Positions 36,593 through 45,320 of a stretch of DNA of 64,000 nt are shown in pieces. A program made the translations under genes and the position numbers. The first letter of the stretch is position 1. Each line of letters begins with the position of its first letter. Origin of the DNA: Priestia megaterium (lineage in GTDB: Bacteria; Bacillota; Bacilli; Bacillales; Bacillaceae_H); NCBI RefSeq assembly GCF_009497655.1, contig NZ_CP023317.1:2447501-2511500 (forward strand), written 5' to 3'. The notes under the pieces were generated by a model, which made no database searches, was not told the DNA's origin, and was given only the letters and a program-made list of their open reading frames with translations.

Positions 36593-38011
36593 TTATGATG
36601 AAAAAGCGAGTGTTTTAATCGAAACAGAGATTGCCTCTCCAGCTACGGGTAACCCTAGATCGATATAATCTCCGTGGGTAAAGTCAATTTGATCTAAACA
36701 AATAATTTCTAATTCTTTCTCCTGTTTGGCTAGTGCTTGTCCTAAAGCTTTAGCAATATCCTGCTCGCATAAAACAACGAGGCACTTAGCTCCTTTAAAA
36801 CAAGCACCAAATTCAGCGCTTATTACTTTTGCTAATTCTTGCAGCATTATATAGCTGCAGTAAGGGAAATGAGATAAAGCAATAGCAACGGGAGGATCTT
36901 CTGCGCTGAAAACAGTTGAAGCCTGCATACATGCCGTTCGAGCTCTTTCTTGAAACAGCTGCGGATTCCACTCCTCCTCTTGCTGTACGGGTATCTCTAT
37001 AATCGGAATATTTTTTAGCGGCAGCCGCTTTGATTTAATGTATACGGTTGATCCGCTAACTTCTGTATTTTGCATGCCGGCCCCAATGACAGTAGCGCGC
37101 GTTGTTTCAGCGGCTTGAGATACGTGTATGGATTGAAACTGATACGCTAGCAGAGGACCAATGTCTCCATGTACAGCGACTTTCCTCACTGTTTTTGGCT
37201 TCTGCTTCTCCATCATTGCCCCTACTCCTCCTGAAATCATGATTGTTTCTGGTTGGATAGAAGATCTTGTATGAGGAGAAACGAGCAGCGTGGAATTTTG
37301 CTTCAGCGCTTTTACATAATTCACGGTTTCTTCAGCTAGTAATTGACAGATAGACGAGAGTTTTTCAAATGTTGCTTTTTCACCTTCTCGCAGTATTAAA
37401 GAATTATTTTTTAAAAATTCAGTTAAATAAGGTGAAATGTAGGTTACAAAACCGTCTGAATTCAGCCGAATTAATCTCCCGCCTACATGCAGGGTAAATG
37501 TTTCTATCACTTTTCCATTTTGACATAAGGCGATGTTAGCAGTGCCTCCTCCTACATCAATATTGGCAATTACTGCATTTGTTTCAGCGGAATGTTGGAT
37601 TGCTCCTGATCCTTTTGCCGCCAATATTCCTTCCAAATCAGCACCGGCTGTTGCAACAACGAAATCTCCAGCATGTTCGGCTAGATAGTGAACGATACTC
37701 TCTGCATTTTGCTTTCTAGCAGTTTCTCCTGTGATGATCACAGCGCCCGCCTCCACTTGATCTAAGGAGATTTCTGCATTCTTGTACTCTTGTTCTAGTA
37801 GTACCGTTAATCGTTGAACATCGATTTCAACCTCGTTTACCATAGGTGTGGTATAGATAGAACTTGCATACGTTACGCGACGATCAATAATTTGACAGCC
37901 TGGCAGCGTAAACTGATTTTGTTGATTTGCTATTAACAGCTTGCTTACAATCAGTTTTGTTGTGCTTGTTCCAATATCTAAACCTATGCTCGTGATCCAT
38001 TTCTGTAGCAT
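36593..38011 (-). CDS. eutA: Ethanolamine ammonia-lyase reactivating factor EutA
   Basis: Actin/Hsp70-like ATPase that exchanges damaged cobalamin from EutBC. 472 residues. The ATP-binding phosphate loops are SIGLDIGTSTTKLIVSKL near the N-terminus and IANIDVGGGTANIALCQNG near 180. First gene of the eut operon, 26 bases before eutB. AAGGGATTGATAGC precedes the ATG. A perfect GlnR/TnrA operator lies about 100 bases upstream. Confidence 0.95.
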   Translation of the reverse strand: MLQKWITSIGLDIGTSTTKLIVSKLLIANQQNQFTLPGCQIIDRRVTYASSIYTTPMVNEVEIDVQRLTVLLEQEYKNAEISLDQVEAGAVIITGETARKQNAESIVHYLAEHAGDFVVATAGADLEGILAAKGSGAIQHSAETNAVIANIDVGGGTANIALCQNGKVIETFTLHVGGRLIRLNSDGFVTYISPYLTEFLKNNSLILREGEKATFEKLSSICQLLAEETVNYVKALKQNSTLLVSPHTRSSIQPETIMISGGVGAMMEKQKPKTVRKVAVHGDIGPLLAYQFQSIHVSQAAETTRATVIGAGMQNTEVSGSTVYIKSKRLPLKNIPIIEIPVQQEEEWNPQLFQERARTACMQASTVFSAEDPPVAIALSHFPYCSYIMLQELAKVISAEFGACFKGAKCLVVLCEQDIAKALGQALAKQEKELEIICLDQIDFTHGDYIDLGLPVAGEAISVSIKTLAFSS

Positions 38012-38107
38012 GCTATCAATCCCTTATCTCGTTTGAATATGTTGACTATCATAAAACAGTTTTTTGAATATTTCACTAACTATGTTATCAAACCTGACAC
38101 ACTTTTG

Positions 38108-38124
38108 TGTAAACAAAGGTGACA
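38108..38124. promoter_or_regulatory. GlnR/TnrA operator of the eut operon
   Basis: TGTAAACAAAGGTGACA fits TGTNA-N7-TNACA on both strands. It lies between the thiT terminator and eutA. A possible -10 (CATAGT at 38079-38084, minus strand) would place the operator about 44 bases upstream of the start, close to where TnrA activates promoters. Confidence 0.7.
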
Positions 38125-38130
38125 AATGAA

Positions 38131-38166
38131 AAAAAAGACTAAATCTTGGTAGATTTAGTCTTTTTT
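38131..38166 (-). terminator. Terminator after thiT
   Basis: Perfect 16-base arms A6GACTAAATCT and complement around TGGT, ending in T6. Confidence 0.92.
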
Positions 38167-38167
38167 C

Positions 38168-38746
38168 TTATGATGAATGTGATTTAGTTACAATCATTCT
38201 TGATGCCGATGGAATTAACAATGAAAGAATGACTAAGCAGGCTATTAGTGACCCTACCATTGAAACACCGTTCATTGAAAAAGAATACCACAGAGCGGAC
38301 ATACCTTTTGGTGCGTACGATCCCCAGAAAATAATACCAGCAATAAAGTGCCAGAAATAACGTGCGAAGCTTCCGATAATAAGGGATAAAACAATCAAAA
38401 CAAAAGCTTTTGATCTGTTATTGGTAGCTAAATTTGTTTTAATAGATTGTGAAAAAATACCTCCAAAACCTATAAAAGCAAAAGCCACAATATATTCAAT
38501 AAATGTTTGTAGCGCTGTTAAAATATAAGCCGTTCCTGTCGCTAACTGCAAAAGCCCCCATAATAGACCAGATAGAGCCCCGCCTTTTACTCCCCAGCGA
38601 AAGCACATAATAAAAATGGGCACCATGGAGAACGAAATACTTACAGCCGTTGCAATCTTAATGGAAGGCAAAAGGTCAAGTAGAAGTGCCAATGCTGCAA
38701 AAATAGCTATTTCAATTTTAGCCTGTAAAGGTAATGCTTTATTCAC
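38168..38746 (-). CDS. thiT: Thiamine ECF transporter S component
   Basis: Substrate-binding membrane subunit for thiamine uptake by the energy-coupling factor machinery (B. subtilis YuaJ). About 192 residues and six membrane segments. Characteristic positions include SISFSMVPIFIMCFRWGVKGGALSG and the ASGFARYFWHFIAGIIFWG-like segment near 130-145. The GTG at 38746 has CAGGAGTG in front and gives the normal family length; the upstream ATG at 38776 has none. Preceded by a TPP riboswitch. Confidence 0.92.
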   Translation of the reverse strand: MNKALPLQAKIEIAIFAALALLLDLLPSIKIATAVSISFSMVPIFIMCFRWGVKGGALSGLLWGLLQLATGTAYILTALQTFIEYIVAFAFIGFGGIFSQSIKTNLATNNRSKAFVLIVLSLIIGSFARYFWHFIAGIIFWGSYAPKGMSALWYSFSMNGVSMVGSLIACLVILSLLIPSASRMIVTKSHSS

Positions 38747-38753
38747 GTTTCTC

Positions 38754-38798
38754 ACTCCTGTTTTTGAATCATTCATATCAAACGGTTTACACAGGAGT
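38754..38798 (-). promoter_or_regulatory. Ribosome-site sequestering hairpin before thiT
   Basis: ACTCCTGT (minus strand, 38798-38791) is perfectly complementary to ACAGGAGT (38761-38754), which is the ribosome site of thiT. Pairing would hide the site, the expected off state when TPP is bound. Confidence 0.55.
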
Positions 38799-38821
38799 AA
38801 GCAACTATATGCTACTATTCC

Positions 38822-38906
38822 CACATTCCTACGCTAGCGTTAACTAACAGGTTCTAAGGGTCTGAACATTTCGTTCACTCTCAGCACGGCGGCTCCCCCT
38901 GTGGTA
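38822..38906 (-). promoter_or_regulatory. TPP (THI-box) riboswitch
   Basis: The minus strand contains the conserved core: GGGGGAGCC, GTGCTGAGAG, ACCCTTAGAACCTG and CTAGCGTAGGAA in order and with normal spacing. A promoter with an extended -10 (TGGTATAAT, 38942-38950 region) lies just upstream. It binds thiamine pyrophosphate and controls thiT. Confidence 0.95.
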
Positions 38907-39083
38907 CGTTTGGATATTTATGTAGTATAAAGACAATGTTTATTATACCATACGTAACAAAATAGATTCGAGAGATTTCAAAGATGTTTCTATTTTCTGA
39001 ATCTATTTTTTATAATGACAATCGTTTTAGTATTTGTTATACTTCTTTTATGTCAATTGAATATAAAAAACCCTCATCCTAAT

Positions 39084-39325
39084 CGATGAGGTAGAGGTCG
39101 CAGTTTTTAATAGTAAAGTAACGGAAATGCAGAGAACATTGAGGATGTTGCTTGAAAGGAAAAATTGCCGAAGTTTAAATCACTTCTCGGTTGATTTAAG
39201 CTGGGGCTGTCTCCGAACAGGAACAGAACTGTCACATCATGCGAGTGATGTGAAGAGCTATCTTCACGGAAGGTTGACGCGGTTTTCAGATTTAAAAGCG
39301 CGCACATATACTGCGGGCTTTTTTT
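39084..39325 (+). promoter_or_regulatory. Lysine riboswitch (L box) with terminator
   Basis: Signature pieces appear in order: GATGAGGTAGAGGTCGCAG, AGTAA, GAAAGGAAAAATTGCCGAAG, GCTGGGGCTGTC, GGAACAGAACTGTC and GAAGAGCTATCTTC. A stem AAGCGCGC/GCGGGCTT with T7 (39294-39325) follows as the expression-platform terminator, just before the ribosome site of the permease gene. Confidence 0.92.
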
Positions 39326-39370
39326 ATGTTATCCCGTCTCTTTCCGTACATTCGAAAGGAGTATTTATCT

Positions 39371-40810
39371 ATGCAAGAGCAGCAAGAATTAAAACGTGGG
39401 TTGAAATCTCGCCACTTAACGATGATTTCATTAGGAGGAGCCATCGGAACCGGCTTATTCCTAGCAAGTGGTGGAGCAATTCACACAGCAGGACCTGGGG
39501 GAGCGCTTTTAGCTTACGCTATTATTGGCGTAATGGTTTACTTTTTGATGACCAGCCTAGCAGAGCTCGCAGCTTATATGCCTGAAGCTGGTTCATTTAG
39601 TACGTATGCGTCTCGTTTTGTAGATCCATCCTTTGGTTTCGCTCTCGGCTGGAACTACTGGTATAACTGGGCTATTACGATTGCAGCTGAATTATCCGCT
39701 GGAGCCCTTATTATGAAATTTTGGTTCCCGAACTCTTCTTCTATTTTATGGAGTGCCCTGTTTTTATTAATTATGTTTGGGCTTAACTACCTTTCTGTAA
39801 AAGGATTTGGTGAATCTGAATTTTGGTTTTCGTTAATTAAAGTAGTAACGGTTATTATCTTTTTAGTTATTGGTATTATGATGATTTTTGGTATCTTTAA
39901 CAATGAAGCACCAGGTTTCAAAAACTTCACGCTTGGTGATGGACCGATTCACGGTGGATTCTTCACTGTACTAGGTATATTTATGGCAGCTGGTTTTTCA
40001 TTCCAAGGAACAGAGTTGCTTGGAGTCGCAGCTGGAGAAAGTGAAGATCCGGAAAAAACGGTTCCTCGCGCAGTTAAACAAGTCTTCTGGCGCATCTTGT
40101 TATTTTATATTTTAGCTATTTTTGTTATTGGAATGCTTATTCCATACACAGCGAATTCATTAGCAAGTGATGACGTGAGAGTAAGTCCGTTTACTTTAAT
40201 ATTCGAACGAGCAGGTCTGGCGTTTGCAGCATCAGCGATTAATGCCGTTATTTTAACAGCTGTTTTATCTGCTGGTAACTCAGGTATGTATGCTTCTACG
40301 CGTATGCTGTGGAACTTAGCGAAAGATGGAAAAGCACCAAGGTTCTTAGCAAAAGTGAATAAACGAGGCGTTCCAGTTAATGCCTTAATCGCAACGGCAC
40401 TTGTCGGTACACTTGCATTTGGTGCTTCATTTTTTGGAGACGGTGCGGTATATACGTGGTTACTTAATGCTTCTGGTATGTCTGGTTTTATTGCTTGGTT
40501 AGGAATTGCGATCAGCCACTATCGTTTTAGAAGAGCATTTGTTGCTCAAGGTCATGATTTGAGTGAACTTCCATATCATGCAAAACTTTTCCCATTTGGC
40601 CCTATCTTTGCCTTTATTTTATGTGCCGTTGTTATTTTAGGCCAAAACTATTCGGCGTTTATGGGTGACTCGATTGACTGGTACGGTGTACTTGTTTCTT
40701 ATATCGGACTTCCTTTATTCTTAATTGTTTGGTTAGGATACAAATGGACGAAAAAGTCGAAGCTTATCCCGTTAAAAGAATGTCAAGTAACAGTGAAAAA
40801 ATACGAATAA
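39371..40810 (+). CDS. lysP: Lysine-specific permease (LysP-like)
   Basis: Amino acid/polyamine/organocation transporter of 479 residues with 12 membrane segments. The N-terminus GLKSRHLTMISLGGAIGTGLFLASG and segments YMPEAGSFSTYASRFVDPSFGFALGWNYWYNW closely follow E. coli LysP. AAAGGAG precedes the ATG at 39371; the frame is open 45 bases further up, inside the terminator. The upstream lysine riboswitch supports lysine as substrate and predicts shut-off when lysine is plentiful. Confidence 0.92.
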   Translation: MQEQQELKRGLKSRHLTMISLGGAIGTGLFLASGGAIHTAGPGGALLAYAIIGVMVYFLMTSLAELAAYMPEAGSFSTYASRFVDPSFGFALGWNYWYNWAITIAAELSAGALIMKFWFPNSSSILWSALFLLIMFGLNYLSVKGFGESEFWFSLIKVVTVIIFLVIGIMMIFGIFNNEAPGFKNFTLGDGPIHGGFFTVLGIFMAAGFSFQGTELLGVAAGESEDPEKTVPRAVKQVFWRILLFYILAIFVIGMLIPYTANSLASDDVRVSPFTLIFERAGLAFAASAINAVILTAVLSAGNSGMYASTRMLWNLAKDGKAPRFLAKVNKRGVPVNALIATALVGTLAFGASFFGDGAVYTWLLNASGMSGFIAWLGIAISHYRFRRAFVAQGHDLSELPYHAKLFPFGPIFAFILCAVVILGQNYSAFMGDSIDWYGVLVSYIGLPLFLIVWLGYKWTKKSKLIPLKECQVTVKKYE

Positions 40811-40848
40811 AAAAAGCTCTCTATTCAAAAGAATAGAGAGCTTTTTTT
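40809..40848. terminator. Bidirectional terminator after lysP
   Basis: Perfect stem AAAAAAGCTCTCTATTC/GAATAGAGAGCTTTTTT with loop AAAA. The stop of the converging broken gene lies at its right edge. Confidence 0.9.
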
Positions 40849-41201
40849 ATATGAGCTGATCGGCAAAATGAAGAGATATATAAGCGGGTTGGTTTTTCAT
40901 AACAAGCATATAACCTTTGAGGGGACGGTTATAGTAATCAGCAGCTTCGATATAATAAATACGCTGAATTAACCTGCTTAAACGAGTTGCAAAAGATGGA
41001 AGTTGGTGATTAGGAATGGTTTGGATGTAGTCTATGATTTCTTGCTTAGTTTGAAGGCCCGAACGAGTACATTGTAACAGGTGAAAAAGCGGATCTGCTG
41101 TTATAGTAGATAGTTCAGAATTGTGTTTGATTCTATTCAGCTGGATATGCAGTTCTTTTTTGGACCATCTTTTTGGAATAGCTCTTATATGCTGTATTCA
41201 T
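40847..41201 (-). pseudogene. Frameshifted small gene, about 117 residues if restored
   Basis: An ATG at 41201 follows AAAGGTG and reads MNTAYKSYSKKM, then stops at 41133. A second frame is open for about 110 codons from the same area to the stop at 40847, with normal-looking protein (RWSKKELHIQLNRIK, LPSFATRLSRLIQRIYYIEAADYYNRP) but no start codon of its own. Removing one base from the T run at 41156-41161 or 41170-41174 (plus strand) joins the two. Family not recognised. Either a recent lesion or a sequencing error. Confidence 0.6.
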
Positions 41202-41304
41202 GATAGCTAACACCTTTCGTATTAAAATAATAAAATGACTTATTATTTTAATAACCTTTACACATGAAACTAAAACGTTACAATGTGTAAAGGTGTCATA
41301 CATC

Positions 41305-41796
41305 TTATAAAATAAGCTGATAAAAAAGCACATCTTGCCACTGATCGAATTTCCAGCCTACTTCTTTAAATTCTCCGCAAAATGTAAAATTAAATTGCTC
41401 ATGCATTTTGATACTGATATCATTCCCTTTTGTAATCCCTGAAATGACAACGTGATGGTTGAGTTCTTTAGCCAATTCCAAAATCCGCTTCATAAGCTGT
41501 TTTCCAATGCCATACCCCTGCTGATTTTTATCAATATAAATCGATAGCTCTACCGTTTGAATGTACGCTTCTTTATCTCGATAAGAAGAAAGCGAAGCAT
41601 AGCCCGCTACTACTCCATCTTTTTCCGCGACAATAAGCGGAAAGAGTTCATTGCTAATATGATTATTAAACCAGCCCCTTCTTTGTTCTACTGTTACAGG
41701 CGTTAAGTCAAAAGTAGCAGCACTTGTTTGAACGGACTGATTATAAATTTCAACAAGCATAGGTAAATCTTCTTCTTTAGCATAACGAATGATCAT
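41305..41796 (-). CDS. ywnH: Phosphinothricin-type N-acetyltransferase (YwnH-like)
   Basis: GNAT acetyltransferase of about 163 residues in the group that acetylates phosphinothricin or methionine sulfoximine. MIIRYAKEEDLPMLVEIYN start, SAATFDLTPVT, the acetyl-CoA loop DKNQQGYGIGKQLM, and the C-terminal FKEVGWKFDQWQDVLFYQ signature are all present. The frame opens at 41853, but AAGGAGTTTGTAC precedes the ATG at 41796. Substrate inferred from the family only. Confidence 0.85.
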   Translation of the reverse strand: MIIRYAKEEDLPMLVEIYNQSVQTSAATFDLTPVTVEQRRGWFNNHISNELFPLIVAEKDGVVAGYASLSSYRDKEAYIQTVELSIYIDKNQQGYGIGKQLMKRILELAKELNHHVVISGITKGNDISIKMHEQFNFTFCGEFKEVGWKFDQWQDVLFYQLIL

Positions 41797-41890
41797 ATGT
41801 ACAAACTCCTTATAGTATAGAATTATCTTTATTTTACTTCTTTTAATAAACATAATCTACATAAAAAAACGATGTGCGCATGCACATCGG

Positions 41891-42484
41891 TTATTGGTTT
41901 TGGGCATATTGAAAGGTTTGAAGGACTTGAAGAGTCTCTTTTGTAGAAATGACCGTTGCAAACTCTCCGTGCAAAGAAGACAGTGCGAATGTATGTACAT
42001 CTTCTGCAGGAAGTCTGGTTTTTCCATCGTAGGACATACAATCAAAGCAAGCCGTTGCATCGTTTACAACGTACGTCCTGTACCCTAAATTCCCAGCCAT
42101 GCGGGCAGTCGTAGAGACGCAGTGATTAGTAGTTAGTCCTATTAAAATGAGCGTATCATAGCCATTTGCTTTTAAATAGCTATCTAGCTCTGTTCCAATG
42201 AAGCAGCTGTTCACGTGCTTGCGAATTAAGTATTCATCTTCTTGTGGACCAAATCCTTCTTTAAACTGAAACCCCTTCGAGCTTGGGTGTAAAGGAGAAT
42301 CTGGATTTTCTGATGCATGCTGCACGTGAATGACAGGATAATCTTGGCGTCTCCATGCTTGCAGTAGCGTCAGCATATTCTTTTCTGCATCTAAATTGTT
42401 TCTTTCTCCCCACTGGGGTGAATAAAACCCTTCTTGTACATCGATAAGCAGCAGCACTGGTCGGGAACGTAGCATAAGCATCAT
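41891..42484 (-). CDS. Isochorismatase-family cysteine hydrolase
   Basis: Cysteine hydrolase of 197 residues. The catalytic triad positions are visible: D in LLLIDVQEGF, K in LIRKHVNSCF, and C in TTNHCVSTTARMAG. The family includes nicotinamidases and ureidoacrylate amidohydrolases; the exact substrate cannot be read. It starts 12 bases after the cupin gene, so the YqcI-cupin-isochorismatase set is one operon. Two adjacent ATGs compete for a modest AAAGAAG site. Confidence 0.85.
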   Translation of the reverse strand: MMLMLRSRPVLLLIDVQEGFYSPQWGERNNLDAEKNMLTLLQAWRRQDYPVIHVQHASENPDSPLHPSSKGFQFKEGFGPQEDEYLIRKHVNSCFIGTELDSYLKANGYDTLILIGLTTNHCVSTTARMAGNLGYRTYVVNDATACFDCMSYDGKTRLPAEDVHTFALSSLHGEFATVISTKETLQVLQTFQYAQNQ

Positions 42485-42496
42485 CTTCTTTCATCT

Positions 42497-42805
42497 TTAT
42501 TTTAAAATGGAAATAACGTATGTGCATCCATCAGGACCGGCTTTTGAAGAATGAACCGTTTGTTTCGGTAAATGTATCCGATCTCCGGCCTGACATAGAA
42601 CCGTATCACGTTCAACTGTAAAGTAAATAGATCCATCAAGGATATGAAGAATTTCATCAGTTGGATGCGTATGAGACGGATGTGTTTGAAAAGCAATATC
42701 GTGCTGTACTTCAACGTATCCAGTATACGCCGGAAGCAGCTCTTTAATTACTTCTTCAAACTTTCCGCCAACTCCTTTTTTAATAGAGGCTTTTTTTACG
42801 TCCAT
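42497..42805 (-). CDS. Small cupin-domain protein, 102 residues
   Basis: Single cupin fold. The first metal motif resembles HPSHTHPTDEILHILDGS and the second GDRIHLPKQTVHS, so a metal centre with three histidines is likely. AAAGGAGTG fits the ATG at 42805 better than the in-frame GTG upstream. Its start lies inside the end of the YqcI-family gene (26-base overlap), indicating coupled translation. Could be a small dioxygenase, isomerase or sensor. Confidence 0.8.
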   Translation of the reverse strand: MDVKKASIKKGVGGKFEEVIKELLPAYTGYVEVQHDIAFQTHPSHTHPTDEILHILDGSIYFTVERDTVLCQAGDRIHLPKQTVHSSKAGPDGCTYVISILK

Positions 42806-43547
42806 GCTGCTCACTCCTTTTTAATTTAAATGGACACTGTCCGGTAGTATGGTTATTATCATCGTGTAAAAAATATTGCTTCCACTCTCTGTTTTCCTGC
42901 TGTCCATACCAGCCTAACTCAGGGTGAGCTGATACGTCATCATATGTTTTTAACCGATCGCGGACGACTTTTTGTACATGCTTCCCTATTTTTGAATCTC
43001 CTGTCATACCTTCAAACACCCACCGCGGCTGAAATGTAATCATAAATCCTCTGCTCTTACGGCTTTTACGTAGAGAATGAGCAGGCGTATTACAGACGAC
43101 AAAAATAGGTTCTCCGTGAAAACAAAATTCCCATAATGCATCTTTTGGGTCTTTCGGAATATCTTGCGGCCATTTCTTTTGATCAATTTGATGAAGAAAC
43201 GTCAGCGTATCCCAAAACATCGTTTCGTACTCTTCCATTGACCGTTCTTTATGTTCAGGCTTAAAGAATAACACAAAGGATGTATAGCGACCTATGGTCT
43301 TAAATGTATCTATGTATTCTCTAAGTGCCGCCGCTGCATGTTTAATATCTTGATAGTTATAAGGAGTCGTCACAAATGAAAAACGCAGTAAATCTTTTTT
43401 AAAGCCTTCTACCCCTAATATACAGGGAAATGGATTTTCTTCTGATAATATATCGCTTTGGAAATATTGAAAAGCATCTTTCCCCCAGAACGGGACGTGC
43501 GTTGACTCTAAAATCTCATTAGCTCGAAAAAGCATTTTTGATACCAT
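42780..43547 (-). CDS. YqcI/YcgG-family protein
   Basis: Soluble protein of about 255 residues of the YqcI/YcgG family, whose function is unknown. Recognisable blocks are PFPCILGVEGFKKDLLRFSFV, YTSFVLFFKPE, PKDPKDALWEFCFHGEPIFVVCNTPAH and RKSRKSRGFMITFQPRWVFE. ATAAGGAGGG precedes the ATG at 43547. First gene of an operon with the cupin and isochorismatase genes, suggesting a small-molecule modification pathway. Confidence 0.85.
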   Translation of the reverse strand: MVSKMLFRANEILESTHVPFWGKDAFQYFQSDILSEENPFPCILGVEGFKKDLLRFSFVTTPYNYQDIKHAAAALREYIDTFKTIGRYTSFVLFFKPEHKERSMEEYETMFWDTLTFLHQIDQKKWPQDIPKDPKDALWEFCFHGEPIFVVCNTPAHSLRKSRKSRGFMITFQPRWVFEGMTGDSKIGKHVQKVVRDRLKTYDDVSAHPELGWYGQQENREWKQYFLHDDNNHTTGQCPFKLKRSEQHGRKKSLY

Positions 43548-43699
43548 TAAAACCCTCCTTATGGAACTCAACGTTACATGTGTATTAAAAAAAAGAAAGT
43601 TTATGAGTATTTTTAACTAAATCTCGCTTCTAAATTATAAAATTCTAATCTATATATATATAAGCTACTATTGGACAAGTTAGAAAGGAGGCTGTGTTT

Positions 43700-44341
43700 G
43701 TGGAGTGGTTTTTGATTGCTATAAAACAAATAATTCTAGGTATTAGTCTCGCAGCACCGGTAGGCCCAATTAATATAGAGATGATTAAAAGAGGTCTGAC
43801 AAAAGGATTTTGGGCTTCTTGGCTAGTTGGTTTAGGAGGAATGACAGCCGATATCTTATTTATGCTTCTCATTTTAATAGGGTTAACCCCTTTTGTTCAG
43901 ATGCAGGCTGTTACGGTTGTCCTGTATGCAACGGGTTTTGTCATGCTCACATTTGTTGGCTTTCAAAGTATGAAACAAGCTGTCTCTCGTTCCTTTTCAG
44001 TAGATGTAAATAACCCCTCTGCTAAAAAAGATAAGTCGTTTTTTACAGGTTTTTTTATTGCTCTTATGAACCCTTTAAATATTGTGTTTTGGTTCGGTGT
44101 ATTTGGATCAAGCTTAAGCGAAAGTCTTCAAAGTCAAACGTGGCTATCCGTCTTTTTTCATAGCTTCTTTATTATTTTTGGCATAATTCTTTGGAATTTA
44201 AATATTGCGGGCAGCATTCATTTTACAAGAAAATTTATCACGCCTAAGCTTTTTCGCCTCATTACATTAGGTGCTGGTTTTTTACTTTTTTTATTTGGCT
44301 GCCAATTCGGTTTTAAATGTGTATCCTTACTTATCGGCTGA
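43700..44341 (+). CDS. LysE/RhtB-family exporter
   Basis: Amino acid exporter-type membrane protein of about 213 residues with six segments. The conserved N-terminal motif ISLAAPVGPINIEMIKRGLTKGF and the mid-protein FIALMNPLNIVFWFGVFG are typical. A GTG start at 43700 lies eight bases after AAAGGAGG. Divergent from the YqcI operon. Its 3' end overlaps the converging hydrolase by 15 bases. Substrate unknown. Confidence 0.88.
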   Translation: MEWFLIAIKQIILGISLAAPVGPINIEMIKRGLTKGFWASWLVGLGGMTADILFMLLILIGLTPFVQMQAVTVVLYATGFVMLTFVGFQSMKQAVSRSFSVDVNNPSAKKDKSFFTGFFIALMNPLNIVFWFGVFGSSLSESLQSQTWLSVFFHSFFIIFGIILWNLNIAGSIHFTRKFITPKLFRLITLGAGFLLFLFGCQFGFKCVSLLIG

Positions 44342-45148
44342 GCTTTTATTGATGAGTTCAATAAGGGTGTCGTTTACTTTCTCACGTTCATCATAAAAAA
44401 GACCGTGTCCACTATTTTCAAATGGGATCAGTGTAGAAAATGAAATGTGGCGATTCATTACTTTTGCAAGATCAAATGGACAAATTTGATCTTTTTTTCC
44501 GTGTAATATATATGTCTCAGCGAAAATTTGACTCAAATCTTCCCGTAAGTCTTCGTCTCGTAAAGACACCGCAGTTTTAATCGTTCCATGGCCAGATGCC
44601 TCTAAACCTAAATCTTGAAACCATCCTCTAAAAGCTGCGCTGGCAGGCTGATTAAAAAATTTTTTCCCAAAGTCTTCAAGCATGTTAGGACGATCTCTAT
44701 ACGTATTTTGAATAATTGTATTTACTTCTTCAGAAGGAAGTCCGTATGGAAAATCAGTTTTTTGAATAAAGCTTGGAGCCGCTGCCCCTAATAAAATTAA
44801 CTTCTTCACACCATATCCTAAGTGTCTACTCATATATCGAATGGCAATGGCTCCCCCCATAGAAAAGCCTACTAGAGTATAATTTTTAAGTCCTAATTTT
44901 TCTACTAACATACGAATATCATCCGCTAATTGATTGTAAGAATAGCCGGTGAAAGGCGCATCTGATTTTCCAAATCCTCGAAGATCAGGAGCAATACACC
45001 GAATACCGCAGGCCGGCAGCGTTGTAAATTGGTATTCGTACATTTTAGCATTAACAGGCCACCCGTGAAGGAAAAGAACGGGTTCCCCTTTTCCAATATC
45101 CCGAACAAAAAGTTTAGTCTTAGGAGTTACGTGAATAAAATAGTTCAT
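44327..45148 (-). CDS. Alpha/beta hydrolase, 273 residues
   Basis: Alpha/beta-fold hydrolase. Oxyanion HGWPV, nucleophile elbow GFSMGGA (about 95), acid in LHGKKDQICP, histidine in ENSGHGLFYDE. Layout resembles non-haem chloroperoxidase/esterase proteins. AGGAGGTG precedes the ATG at 45148. Tail-to-tail overlap with the LysE-type gene. Substrate unknown. Confidence 0.85.
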   Translation of the reverse strand: MNYFIHVTPKTKLFVRDIGKGEPVLFLHGWPVNAKMYEYQFTTLPACGIRCIAPDLRGFGKSDAPFTGYSYNQLADDIRMLVEKLGLKNYTLVGFSMGGAIAIRYMSRHLGYGVKKLILLGAAAPSFIQKTDFPYGLPSEEVNTIIQNTYRDRPNMLEDFGKKFFNQPASAAFRGWFQDLGLEASGHGTIKTAVSLRDEDLREDLSQIFAETYILHGKKDQICPFDLAKVMNRHISFSTLIPFENSGHGLFYDEREKVNDTLIELINKSSADK

Positions 45149-45320
45149 ATATAACACCTCCTAGATGTTCTTATATATATATGTTTTGGACAATTTGAAC
45201 ATTCAAAAGTTTCTTATAGGCTTGTGTAGGAGATGCATGATGTTCATTTGGAATGAGGAGTAGGAAAATCATTTTACATTGTTTATTTAGAACATAGTTT
45301 ATTTTAAAAATATTGGGTAG

